Source: UBA1046 sp964624395
GTDB taxonomy: Bacteria; Bacillota; Clostridia; Saccharofermentanales; DTU023
DNA: 31,304 nt
NCBI GenBank assembly: GCA_964624395.1
Contig: CAZUWY010000016.1
Span: 1 to 31,304, forward strand
Direction of reading: 5' to 3'
Part shown: positions 14,426 through 22,832 of the stretch, piece by piece
Layout of the letters: every line of letters starts with the position of its first letter
Numbering within the stretch: the first letter of the stretch is position 1
Made by a program: the position numbers and the translations under genes
Notes under the pieces: model-generated
Database searches by the model: none
Told to the model about the DNA's origin: nothing
Seen by the model: the letters and a program-made list of their open reading frames with translations, nothing else

Positions 14426-15806
14426 TACTATAGTGGCCGTTGCAACGCCGCCAGGAGCAAGTGGACTGGCGGTTCTGCGTCTTTCGGGTCCGGAGGCGGA
14501 TCAGTATTGCGAGCTGCTTTTTCGCCCCTATGCGATCACACCTGTAAGGCCTGCAGAAATGCCAGGCTATACCATGGCCGTGGGCAACTGGGCAGATCTA
14601 GATCAAGTGGTGATCAGCTGTTTCAGAGCCCCTAACTCCTATACAGGTGAGGATGTTTTTGAGATCACCTGCCATGGCGGCACTGCTGTCAAGCAGGCTG
14701 TCCTCGATTCGCTTTTAACCGCCGGGGCCAGAATGGCTGAGGCTGGGGAGTTTAGTAAAAGAGCATTTATCAATGGCAAGATGGATCTATCTCAAGCTGA
14801 GGCTGTGATGGATCTGATCAGCGCCGAAGCCGGCCGGCAGGCGGCAGCAGCCTATGAACAACTGAAAGGCGGGCTTTCTCTAAGGATCAAAAGCAGATCC
14901 GAAGGCCTATATGAATTGATGGCCAGGGTGGAAATGATTCTGGAATTTCCTGAGCTGGAAGAGAGCCCTCCGGCCTTAGAGCAGCTGGCTCTGGATGTAG
15001 CGGGCCAGTCTCTTTTGATAAAGAAGCTGGCGCAAGGTTACGGCCGGGGCAGAATTGTCAAAGAAGGTCTCAGGGTCGCTATTGCAGGCAGGCCCAATGC
15101 CGGCAAATCCACCTTGCTCAACTGCCTGGCCGGTGAAGACAAGGCGATTGTCACCTCGATCCCGGGCACAACAAGAGATCTGATTGAAGCTAGAATTGTG
15201 GTCGATGGCTATCTGGCCATTCTTACCGATACAGCCGGACTGAGGCTGGAAAGCGAAGATATTGTTGAAATCGAGGGGATGAGAAGGGCACGCCTTGCTC
15301 ATGCCGAGGCAGATCTTCTGCTTTGGATGATCTCGCCGCCTTTTCCTGCAAAAGAAGAATTTTTGGCCGAGATCAAAGAGATTTCCGAGCTTTTGGAGTT
15401 AAAAAAAGAAATTGTCATCGTGCTGGGCAAAGACGATAAAGGGGTATCGGCACAGATTGAAGCTGAGATCAGGGAGCTTTTGCCCGAGATGAAGATCATT
15501 AGATTTTCCAGCCATTGGGAAGAGAGTACTGAAGAGATCAGGGAGCAAATCAGCCAATATCTGAAAAAGATTGAATATCAGTTTGATCAGGAGATCTTAA
15601 TTACTCATGAAAGACATTTAAATTTGCTGGATCAGGCTGCTTTGGAGCTGGATCAAGCTGCTTTGGACATCCGGCGAGGGCTTACTTTAGATCTGGTTGC
15701 TGCTAGGCTGCGCCAGGCGGCGGAGCATCTGGCGGAGATGACAGGTGACAGCATTGACGCCAAGCTGGTCGACACTTTGTTTTCTCGCTTTTGCGTGGGC
15801 AAATAG
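14406..15806 (+). CDS. mnmE: tRNA uridine-34 modification GTPase MnmE
   Basis: With MnmG, MnmE installs the (carboxymethyl)aminomethyl group on wobble uridine 34 of certain tRNAs. The protein has the N-terminal folate-binding domain (start ISDTIVAVATPPGASGLAVL), a helical domain, an inserted Ras-like G domain and the C-terminal catalytic end FCVGK (C-x-G-K). G-domain motifs seen are GRPNAGKST, the TTRD switch and DTAGLR. The G4 motif reads GKDD instead of NKxD, losing the asparagine that normally contacts guanine. I chose ATG 14406 (466 residues) because the family start lies only a few residues upstream of VATPPG. Upstream ATGs at 14361 and 14391 would add jag-overlapping residues with no family likeness. 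Confidence 0.93.
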   Translation: MTTTISDTIVAVATPPGASGLAVLRLSGPEADQYCELLFRPYAITPVRPAEMPGYTMAVGNWADLDQVVISCFRAPNSYTGEDVFEITCHGGTAVKQAVLDSLLTAGARMAEAGEFSKRAFINGKMDLSQAEAVMDLISAEAGRQAAAAYEQLKGGLSLRIKSRSEGLYELMARVEMILEFPELEESPPALEQLALDVAGQSLLIKKLAQGYGRGRIVKEGLRVAIAGRPNAGKSTLLNCLAGEDKAIVTSIPGTTRDLIEARIVVDGYLAILTDTAGLRLESEDIVEIEGMRRARLAHAEADLLLWMISPPFPAKEEFLAEIKEISELLELKKEIVIVLGKDDKGVSAQIEAEIRELLPEMKIIRFSSHWEESTEEIREQISQYLKKIEYQFDQEILITHERHLNLLDQAALELDQAALDIRRGLTLDLVAARLRQAAEHLAEMTGDSIDAKLVDTLFSRFCVGK

Positions 15807-15820
15807 CAGGTGGCGTAAAG

Positions 15821-18012
15821 ATGGCTTCGTGGGAAAAAGCAGCATCTATGGAAGGAGCATGGCTGGCCGGCAGCTGCGACATTGCAGTTGTGGGTGCGGG
15901 ACATGCGGGCTGTGAGGCTGCTCTGGCTGCCGCAAGACTGGGCTTTACGGTTATTCTTTTTACTATGACCTTGGACAGTCTAGCCAATCTCCCCTGTAAT
16001 CCCAGTATCGGCGGTACGGCCAAAGGACAGCTGGTGCGTGAAATTGATGCTTTGGGCGGTGAGATGGGGCGTATTAGCGATGGCGAAATGATTCAGTTTC
16101 GCATGCTCAACTCTTCACGCGGCCCGGCGGTGATGTCCCCCAGAACACAGATAGATCGCATAGGCTACCAGCGCAGAATGAAACATCTGCTGGAGCAGCA
16201 GGAAAATCTCAATCTTTTGCAGCAGGAAGTGATTGATCTGATCTGGCAGGAGCAAAACAGGCAAGAGGAAAAAGAGCAGGAGCAAAAAGAGCANNNNNNN
16301 NNNNNNNNNNNNNNNNNNNNNNNNNNNNNNNNNNNNNNNNNNNNNNNNNNNNNNNNNNNNNNNNNNNNNNNNNNNNNNNNNNNNNNNNNNNNNTGATCTG
16401 GCAGGAGCAAAACAGGCAAGAGGAAAAAGAGCAGGAGCAAAAAGAGCAAGGGCAAAGGCTGGGCGAGGCTGAGGAAAAAAAGAGCTCTGACTCTTATCCG
16501 CCTAAGATTACCGCTGTTCAGACCAGAACAGGTGCTATCTATCAATGCAAAGCCTGTATTTTGGCCACAGGGACTTTCTTGGACAGCAAGGTCATTGTGG
16601 GTGAAGCTGTTTACTCTTCCGGCCCTGATGCACTCTTTCCTGCCATCGGCCTTTCTGACAGCCTCAGAGAATTGGGCCATAAGCTGCAAAGATTTAAGAC
16701 CGGGACCCCAGCCAGGATCCATAAGAGATCTTTAGATCTATCTGTCTGTGAAATACAGCCCTCCGATGCCAGGGCAAGACCTTTTTCACATGACAACGAA
16801 GATCTGCCGAACTGGAAGCCCAAAGCTGAAATACCCTGCTTTTTAACCTGGACCACAGCTGAGACCAAGGGGGTAATCCTGGATAATATCGGGCGCTCAC
16901 CGCTTTATTCCGGCAAGGTCGAGGGGATTGGACCTCGCTACTGTCCTTCGATTGAAGATAAATATGTAAAATTTCCCCAGCATGAAAGACATCATGTCTT
17001 TTTAGAACCTACTGGTCTTGATACCGAGGAAATGTATGCTTCCGGCCTTTCATCCTCGATGCCGGAAGATGTGCAGCATGCCATGCTCAAAACAATCCCG
17101 GGCATGGAAGATGCCTATATGACCAGAGTAGCCTATGCCATCGACTATGACTCTGTCGATCCGACAGAATTAAAGCTCTCCTTGGAGTCAAGCAAAGCTG
17201 CTAATCTTTATCTGGCGGGGCAGATCAATGGCTCATCCGGCTATGAGGAAGCAGCCGGGCAAGGCCTTTTGGCTGGGATAAATGCTGCGAGAAGGCTTAA
17301 AGGGCAAGAGCCAATAATTATTGATCGCTCTCAGGCCTATATAGGGGTCTTAATTGATGATCTGGTGACAAGAGGGACATCAGAACCTTATCGGATGATG
17401 ACCTCAAGAGCTGAATACCGGCTTATCTTGCGCCAGGACAATGCAGATCAAAGGCTTACGCCTTTAGGCTATGAAATAGGCCTGATCAGCGAAGAGAGAT
17501 GGAATAAATTTAAGCTCAAGCAGGAGATGATAAAAGAGGAAGAAAAGCGTTTAAATCAGGTGATACTGCAGCCGGATGAAAAAACAGATGCTTTTCTTGC
17601 CGCCCATGACAGTGCCCCTTTGCGTGAGGCCACCTCGCTAGCCCGACTGCTCAAAAGGCCTGAACTCAGCTACCAGGATCTGGCAGCCCTTGATCCGGAC
17701 AGGATTGAACTGCCGGCTTATATTACCTCCACTTTAGAGATTAATATCAAATACCAGGGCTATATCAAGATGGAGGAAGATCGGATCAAACGCTTTCTTA
17801 AAGTTGAGCAAAAATCCCTGCCCAACGGCACTGATTACAATCAGATCCGCGGTTTAAGGCTTGAAGCAGCGCAAAAACTTACCGCCAGACAACCTTCTTC
17901 CGTAGGTCAGGCCAGCAGGATTTCCGGTGTGTCTCCTGCTGATGTCCAGGTACTTTTGGTCTGGCTGGAAGCCAGAAGACGCAGGGCCCAGCTGGCGGAA
18001 AATGCTAAATAA
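15821..18012 (+). CDS. mnmG: tRNA uridine-34 modification FAD enzyme MnmG, interrupted by an assembly gap
   Basis: MnmG is the FAD-binding partner of MnmE (also called GidA). The N-terminal dinucleotide site is VVGAGHAGCEAALAAARLG. The family signatures NPSIGGTAKGQL and SSRGPAV follow. After the gap come CILATGTFL, FKTGTPARI, GYEEAAGQGLLAGINAAR and the C-terminal helical region that binds MnmE. As given, the frame shifts across 100 N. Removing one copy of the 55-base duplication together with the N run restores one frame of about 678 residues. That is longer than the usual 620-640, because a glutamine/glutamate-rich stretch lies near residues 142-172 and the N-terminus is slightly extended. 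Start ATG 15821 has AGGTGG seven bases upstream, and the gene follows mnmE by 14 bp. Confidence 0.93.
16239..16293 (+). repeat. 55-base direct repeat, copy 1, at left edge of the gap
   Basis: These 55 bases are identical to 16394-16448 and end exactly where the N run begins. They encode the Gln/Glu-rich stretch of MnmG and have internal GAGCARAA-like sub-repeats. The match reaches the end of the contig on both sides, as expected for two contig ends that share an assembly k-mer overlap. Confidence 0.9.
16294..16393. other. Assembly gap of exactly 100 N
   Basis: One hundred N lie inside mnmG. The round number is a scaffolding placeholder and not a measured length. The flanking 55-base duplication suggests the true gap is negative, meaning the contigs overlap. 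Confidence 0.97.
16394..16448 (+). repeat. 55-base direct repeat, copy 2, at right edge of the gap
   Basis: This second copy of 16239-16293 starts exactly after the N run. Read from 16396 it continues in the mnmG frame into GQRLGEAEEKKSSDS and then recognisable MnmG sequence. Confidence 0.9.
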
Positions 18013-18016
18013 GGCT

Positions 18017-18757
18017 ATGGCAGACGACATTTTTGATCCCCTCTATGAAAAATGGCTACTGGAAGCGGCCCAAAGAGCCAGACTTGAGCTTTCAGCAAAG
18101 CAGCTTGAACAGCTGCTGGTATTTTGCTCATTTTTACTAGAGAAAAATAAACTCATGAATCTGACCAGTATAACCGGCCCGGAGGAACTGGCAGTCAAGC
18201 ATTTCTTAGACAGCTGGATGCTGCTGCCTTTGCTTGACCAAAAAAAGCAGGTTAAATCCTTTGCCGATGTTGGGTCCGGAGCCGGCTTTCCAGGCATTGC
18301 TCTCAAGATCGTCAGACCTGAAATTGAGATGGTATTGATTGATGCCAGAGAAAAGAGGGTCAGCTTTCTAGCCGAAGCGATTGAAAAACTAGAGCTCAAG
18401 GGGATCAAGGCCCTGCATTTAAGGGCGGAAGAGGCAGGACGCGACCCTGATTTTCGCGATAAGTTTTCTGTGGTTGCTGCCAGAGCTGTGGCAGCCTTGC
18501 CTAGACTAGTAGAGCTCTGCCTGCCGCTAGTGGCCAGATCCGGCCGCTTTTACGCCATGAAGGCTGAGGCCCAAGCTGAGATTGATCAGTCCTTAGCTGC
18601 TATTTCGCAATTAGCGGGGAGTCTTAGAAAAGCACATCAATTTTTCCTGCCGGGCACAGAGATGAAAAGAACGATTATAGAAATTGAAAAGATGGATTTT
18701 ACACCCCAAAAATACCCGCGCAGCTTCGCCCAGATTAAGAGCAAACCACTTCATTAA
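18017..18757 (+). CDS. rsmG: 16S rRNA (guanine-527-N7) methyltransferase RsmG
   Basis: RsmG (GidB) methylates G527 of 16S rRNA using S-adenosylmethionine. The 246-residue protein shows NLTSITGPEELAVKHFLDS, the cofactor loop DVGSGAGFPGI, the second-strand region MVLIDAREKRVSFL, and VVAARAVAALPRLVE, which are all standard for the family. Length is normal (about 240). The start is ATG 18017, five bases after the mnmG stop. ATG 18002, overlapping mnmG with GGCGGAAA upstream, is an equally plausible start and would add five residues. It is the last gene of the rpmH operon; no clear terminator follows. Loss of RsmG is known to give low-level streptomycin resistance in several bacteria. Confidence 0.95.
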   Translation: MADDIFDPLYEKWLLEAAQRARLELSAKQLEQLLVFCSFLLEKNKLMNLTSITGPEELAVKHFLDSWMLLPLLDQKKQVKSFADVGSGAGFPGIALKIVRPEIEMVLIDAREKRVSFLAEAIEKLELKGIKALHLRAEEAGRDPDFRDKFSVVAARAVAALPRLVELCLPLVARSGRFYAMKAEAQAEIDQSLAAISQLAGSLRKAHQFFLPGTEMKRTIIEIEKMDFTPQKYPRSFAQIKSKPLH

Positions 18758-18894
18758 TTGAGATTTTTTAGAGCATTTTTGCTTGCAGTGAGATTGGCTG
18801 TCTCTTAGCTTTGCGCTGGCGGGAACGAGGCGGATAATTGAAGCCGAAGTAGACTGTTTGCAAGGCTTTAGACAGATATTTTATATCTTAATTA

Positions 18895-18903
18895 TGCTAT
18901 ACT
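18895..18903 (+). promoter_or_regulatory. gyrA: Extended -10 promoter for gyrA
   Basis: TGCTATACT is a TGn-extended -10 box, 37 bases before the gyrA ATG. No convincing -35 lies 16-18 bases upstream. The 182-bp region between rsmG and gyrA holds no gene or DnaA-box cluster that I can see. Confidence 0.45.
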
Positions 18904-18939
18904 AATAAGGATGTGAGTCAACTAGCAAGGAGGCAGTTT

Positions 18940-21582
18940 ATGGCCGCAAAGACAGATAAGATGAATAATTACGCAATTAAAGAAAAAGAGATAGATGCCG
19001 CATTTCAAAATCCTGACAATGAGGTGATTCCGGTCGAGCTGGTGCAAGAAATGCGCAAGTCTTTTATAGATTATGCCATGAGTGTCATAACGGACAGGGC
19101 ACTGCCTGATGTGCGCGATGGTCTAAAGCCTGTCCATCGCAGGATTTTGTATTCCATGTATACACAGGGCTTTACTCATGATAAAGCCTATCGCAAATGT
19201 GCCACCACCGTAGGTGATGTGCTGGGCCGCTTTCATCCGCATGGCGATGCTGCGGTCTATGATGCTTTGGTTAGACTGGCGCAAAATTTCTCCATGCGCG
19301 AACCCCTAGTGGACGGACATGGCAACTTTGGTTCCAGAGACGGAGATCCGCCCGCAGCCTACCGCTATACCGAGGCCAGACTGACAAGGCTCTCCAGCGA
19401 GATGATGGCGAATATTAACCGTGACACGGTGGATTTTCAGCCGAACTTTGATGAACATACCGAAGAGCCGGTGGTGCTGCCGGCCTCTTTTCCCAATTTG
19501 CTTGTCAACGGCTCTTCCGGCATTGCCGTAGGTATGACAACCAATATTCCCCCCCATAACTTAGGTGAGATCATTGACGGCACCATCCTCTTGCTCGACG
19601 AGCCGGAAGCTTCTGTGCACGATTTGCTGGAATTGATTCCGGGACCGGATTTTCCCACCGGCGGCAGGATCATGGGTAGTTCCGGCATCAGGCATGCCTA
19701 TAGTACGGGCAGAGGCCGGATAGTTGTCCAGGCCCATGCTGAAATTGAAGAGATGAAGGGTGGCCGCCACCGCATTGTGGTTAGTGATCTGCCCTATATG
19801 GTCAATAAAGCCCGCCTGATTGAGAGGATGGCGGAGCTTGTCAAGGACAAGAGAATCGAGGGCATATCCGATATTAGAGATGAGTCAGACAGGCATGAGG
19901 CCATCCGCATTGTGATCGAGCTAAAAAGAGACGCCACACCTTTAGTGGTCCTAAATCAGCTCTATCACCACACGCAGATGCAGGATGCTTTCAATGCCAA
20001 TATGCTGGCACTTGTCCCCAGCGGCGAAGGGAAATTCATCCCCCGCATGGTGGGCTTAAAAACTGCTCTCAGCTATTATATCGACCATCATAAAGAGATT
20101 GTCACCCGGCGGACGAGATTTGACCTGGACAAGGCGGAAGCCCGCCTGCATATCGTGGAAGGCTTGCAGCTGGCTATCGATAAGATCGATGAAGTGATAA
20201 GTATTATCCGTTCTTCCGCCAGTGAGGATATTGCCAAGACCAGACTGTCCGAGCGTTTTGGTTTTTCGGAAAAACAGGCGCAGCATGTGGTGGATATGAG
20301 GCTGGGCCGTCTTTCCGGCCTGGAAAGAGAAAAGCTGCAGGCGGAGCATAATGACTTAGAGGAGAAAATTGCTCTCTTTAATCGCATTTTGACCGAAGAG
20401 CAGCTGCTGATAGATACTGTCAAGGATGATCTCTTAGAGATCAAAAGGCGCTATGCCAATCCCAGAAGGACTGAGATTGATCTGGCCGGTATCTATGAGC
20501 TTGACGATGAATCCCTGATCGAAGAAGAGCAGGTGGTAATCACTATGACCAATGCCGGCTATGTTAAAAGACTGCCGGTGGACACCTATAGATCGCAGCG
20601 CAGAGGCGGCCGGGGGGTGACGGGAGTACAGACCAGAGAAGAGGATGTGGTCTCCAAAATCATTACCACCTCAACCTTGCAGACCTTGCTCTTTTTTACA
20701 ACCAAGGGAAAGGTCTATCGCATCAAGGCCTATCAGATACCGGAGGCATCACGGATTGCCAAAGGCATGGCTGTAGTTAATCTTTTGAATTTAAGCCCGG
20801 ATGAAATGATCAATGATGTCATCCCCATTGACGATTTTGACGAGCAGGAAAATTTGATCATGGCCACCAGAGAAGGTCTGGTCAAGAAAACTCTCCTTTC
20901 TGAATATGCCAATATAAATAAGTCCGGGATCATCGCCATCAATCTGCAAGCAGATGATGAGCTGATCGGTGTAAGGCGTACAAGGGGAGAACACGATATT
21001 GTCCTGGTAACAAGAAACGGCAAATCGATCCGCTTTGATCAGGCAGAAGTCAGAGCCACCGGCCGCAACACCATGGGAGTTAGGGGTATCAGACTGGCCA
21101 AGGGCGATGGAGTTATCGGCATGGTTTCCGCCGACGAGAATCAAACCCTGCTGGTTGTTTCGGAAAACGGCCTGGGCAAGCGCACACTGCTTTCCGATTA
21201 TAGACCGCAAAGAAGAGGCGGCTTGGGCATCATAACCTATCGGGCCACTGCCAGAACAGGCAAGCTGGTCAGCGCCCTGCTGGTGGACGGGGATCACGAT
21301 ATTTTACTCATCAACGATTCGGGGATCGTCATCAGGATTGGCTCGGATGAGATTCCCATTCTTTCCAGAAATACCATCGGCGTGATCCTTATGCGCGCCA
21401 CGAAAAATAAGGTTGTCAGTGTTGCTCCGATCAAGGAAGATCTCCCTGAGGAAGAGTTAAAAGATGACGACGAGGAAGAGCTTGATGATTTCACCGCTGA
21501 GGAGACAGACGGTAGAAACGTTGACAAGGAAGATCTCTTTGCCGAGAGATTAACTGATCAAGAGCTGGCTGAGGAGGAATAA
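18940..21582 (+). CDS. gyrA: DNA gyrase subunit A
   Basis: Gyrase A is the DNA-cutting subunit of the enzyme that supercoils DNA; gyrB is not in the window. The 880-residue protein has the winged-helix/tower domains with catalytic Tyr143 (AYRYTEARL). The C-terminal beta-propeller carries the GyrA-box QRRGGRG (about 553-559), which marks it as GyrA rather than ParC. Quinolone-region residues are HPHGDAAVYD: Ala104 stands where E. coli has Ser83, and Asp108 matches Asp87. The C-terminus is very acidic (about 830-880). I chose ATG 18940 because AGGAGG lies 6-7 bases upstream; the GTG at 18913 has no such site. The alcohol dehydrogenase gene begins at the very next base after its stop. Confidence 0.97.
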   Translation: MAAKTDKMNNYAIKEKEIDAAFQNPDNEVIPVELVQEMRKSFIDYAMSVITDRALPDVRDGLKPVHRRILYSMYTQGFTHDKAYRKCATTVGDVLGRFHPHGDAAVYDALVRLAQNFSMREPLVDGHGNFGSRDGDPPAAYRYTEARLTRLSSEMMANINRDTVDFQPNFDEHTEEPVVLPASFPNLLVNGSSGIAVGMTTNIPPHNLGEIIDGTILLLDEPEASVHDLLELIPGPDFPTGGRIMGSSGIRHAYSTGRGRIVVQAHAEIEEMKGGRHRIVVSDLPYMVNKARLIERMAELVKDKRIEGISDIRDESDRHEAIRIVIELKRDATPLVVLNQLYHHTQMQDAFNANMLALVPSGEGKFIPRMVGLKTALSYYIDHHKEIVTRRTRFDLDKAEARLHIVEGLQLAIDKIDEVISIIRSSASEDIAKTRLSERFGFSEKQAQHVVDMRLGRLSGLEREKLQAEHNDLEEKIALFNRILTEEQLLIDTVKDDLLEIKRRYANPRRTEIDLAGIYELDDESLIEEEQVVITMTNAGYVKRLPVDTYRSQRRGGRGVTGVQTREEDVVSKIITTSTLQTLLFFTTKGKVYRIKAYQIPEASRIAKGMAVVNLLNLSPDEMINDVIPIDDFDEQENLIMATREGLVKKTLLSEYANINKSGIIAINLQADDELIGVRRTRGEHDIVLVTRNGKSIRFDQAEVRATGRNTMGVRGIRLAKGDGVIGMVSADENQTLLVVSENGLGKRTLLSDYRPQRRGGLGIITYRATARTGKLVSALLVDGDHDILLINDSGIVIRIGSDEIPILSRNTIGVILMRATKNKVVSVAPIKEDLPEEELKDDDEEELDDFTAEETDGRNVDKEDLFAERLTDQELAEEE

Positions 21583-22758
21583 ATGCTGAATTTTGATTTT
21601 TACAGTCCGACATACTTTGCTTTTGGCCGCGCAAGTGAAAACAGGGCCGGAGAGCTGACCAAGCGTTTCGGAGGCAGTAAAGTTTTACTCCATTATGGCG
21701 GGGGGTCGGTGATCAGAAGCGGCCTTTTAGACAAGGTTCGCCAGTCGCTTGATGAAGCCGGTCTTGCTTTTGTTGAACTGGGTGGAGTGGTGCCTAATCC
21801 CAGAGCTTCTTTGGTTTATCAGGGGATTGAGCTTAGCCGCCAAGAAAAAGTGGATTTTGTTCTCGGCATCGGCGGTGGCAGTGCCGTTGACTCAGCCAAG
21901 GCAATTGCCCTGGGCGTGCCTTATGCTGGAGACTTCTGGGATTTTTACAGCAATCAGGCTAGGCCTGAAAAATGCCTCCCCCTGGGCAGTATCGTGACCC
22001 TGGCCGCGACAGGCACTGAAGGTTCCAGCTCTTCTGTCATCACCAATGATTTGCAAAATAATATCAAGAACGGGACAGGCAGCAATCTGATCCGGCCGCT
22101 GTTTTCCATTTTGAATCCGGAATTGACCTTTACAGTGCCTGACTACCATACTGCCTGTGGCGCTACAGATATACTCTCACATATTATTGAAAGATATTTC
22201 ACCAATACCAAAGAGGTGGAGCTGACTGATCGCTTGTCTGAAGCTGTTTTTATCACGGTGATGGCTGCAGCACGCAGGGCCTTGGCCAACCCTGAAGACT
22301 ATGAGGCCAGAGCTGATCTTCTCTGGGGTGGCACGCTGGCCCATAATGACCTCTTGGGTGTGGGCAGAGAGCAGGATTGGAGCAGCCACAGGATGGAGCA
22401 TGCCCTTTCAGCCTTTTGTGATGTAGCGCATGGAGCAGGCCTGGCTGTGCTGATTCCCTCCTTTTTGGAGTACACAATCGATCAGGACCCGGCCCGCTTC
22501 GCTCGCTTTGCCCAAAATATCTTTGCCCTCCCCAGAGAGGGCAGAGACGACAGAGAGCTTGGACTTGCAGGCATAAAGAGCTTTAGGTCTTTTTTAAGGG
22601 AGATCAAGATGCCGCAGACATTGGGCGAATTGGGCATTAAAAAGGATGATATAGCCAGCATTTTGGATCTCGTTATTCCCAATAATGGTGATCTGCTCGG
22701 CTATTTCAGACCTCTGGCCAGAGAGGATATGGAGAAGATATTTATCAACAGCCTGTAG
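21583..22758 (+). CDS. Iron-containing alcohol dehydrogenase (butanol-dehydrogenase-like)
   Basis: This cytoplasmic NAD(P)H-dependent dehydrogenase probably reduces aldehydes to alcohols in fermentation. The 391-residue protein shows the nucleotide-binding GIGGGSAVDSAKAIA (about 95-109) and the TGTEGSSSSVIT motif (about 143-154). Iron ligands Asp196 and His200 (TDILSH), His273 (RMEHALSA) and His283 (VAHGAGLAV) are all present. Similarity is highest to the group III enzymes called BdhA/YqdH, and the exact substrate is unknown. It starts at the base after the gyrA stop with GAGGAGG inside the gyrA end, so the two genes are probably co-transcribed. That is an unusual pairing of a housekeeping and a metabolic gene. 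Confidence 0.93.
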   Translation: MLNFDFYSPTYFAFGRASENRAGELTKRFGGSKVLLHYGGGSVIRSGLLDKVRQSLDEAGLAFVELGGVVPNPRASLVYQGIELSRQEKVDFVLGIGGGSAVDSAKAIALGVPYAGDFWDFYSNQARPEKCLPLGSIVTLAATGTEGSSSSVITNDLQNNIKNGTGSNLIRPLFSILNPELTFTVPDYHTACGATDILSHIIERYFTNTKEVELTDRLSEAVFITVMAAARRALANPEDYEARADLLWGGTLAHNDLLGVGREQDWSSHRMEHALSAFCDVAHGAGLAVLIPSFLEYTIDQDPARFARFAQNIFALPREGRDDRELGLAGIKSFRSFLREIKMPQTLGELGIKKDDIASILDLVIPNNGDLLGYFRPLAREDMEKIFINSL

Positions 22759-22832
22759 GCGTTAGGGAAATATTTAGATAAATAGCCAAGCAATTATTGT
22801 ACGAGCTGGGACAAAAACATTAGGAAGGACAG

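Noticed and set aside
16239..16448. Insertion element or target-site duplication inside mnmG
   Set aside because: The duplication is 55 bases, abuts the N run exactly on both sides, and contains only mnmG coding sequence with no inverted ends or transposase.
16165..16722. Minus-strand open frame running through the N gap
   Set aside because: It is the antisense of mnmG's repetitive Gln/Glu region and includes unknown bases; composition is cysteine/serine/leucine-rich noise.
18758..18939. Possible origin or RNA gene between rsmG and gyrA
   Set aside because: No DnaA-box cluster, tRNA cloverleaf or riboswitch core was seen; only a -10 box and ribosome site stand out.
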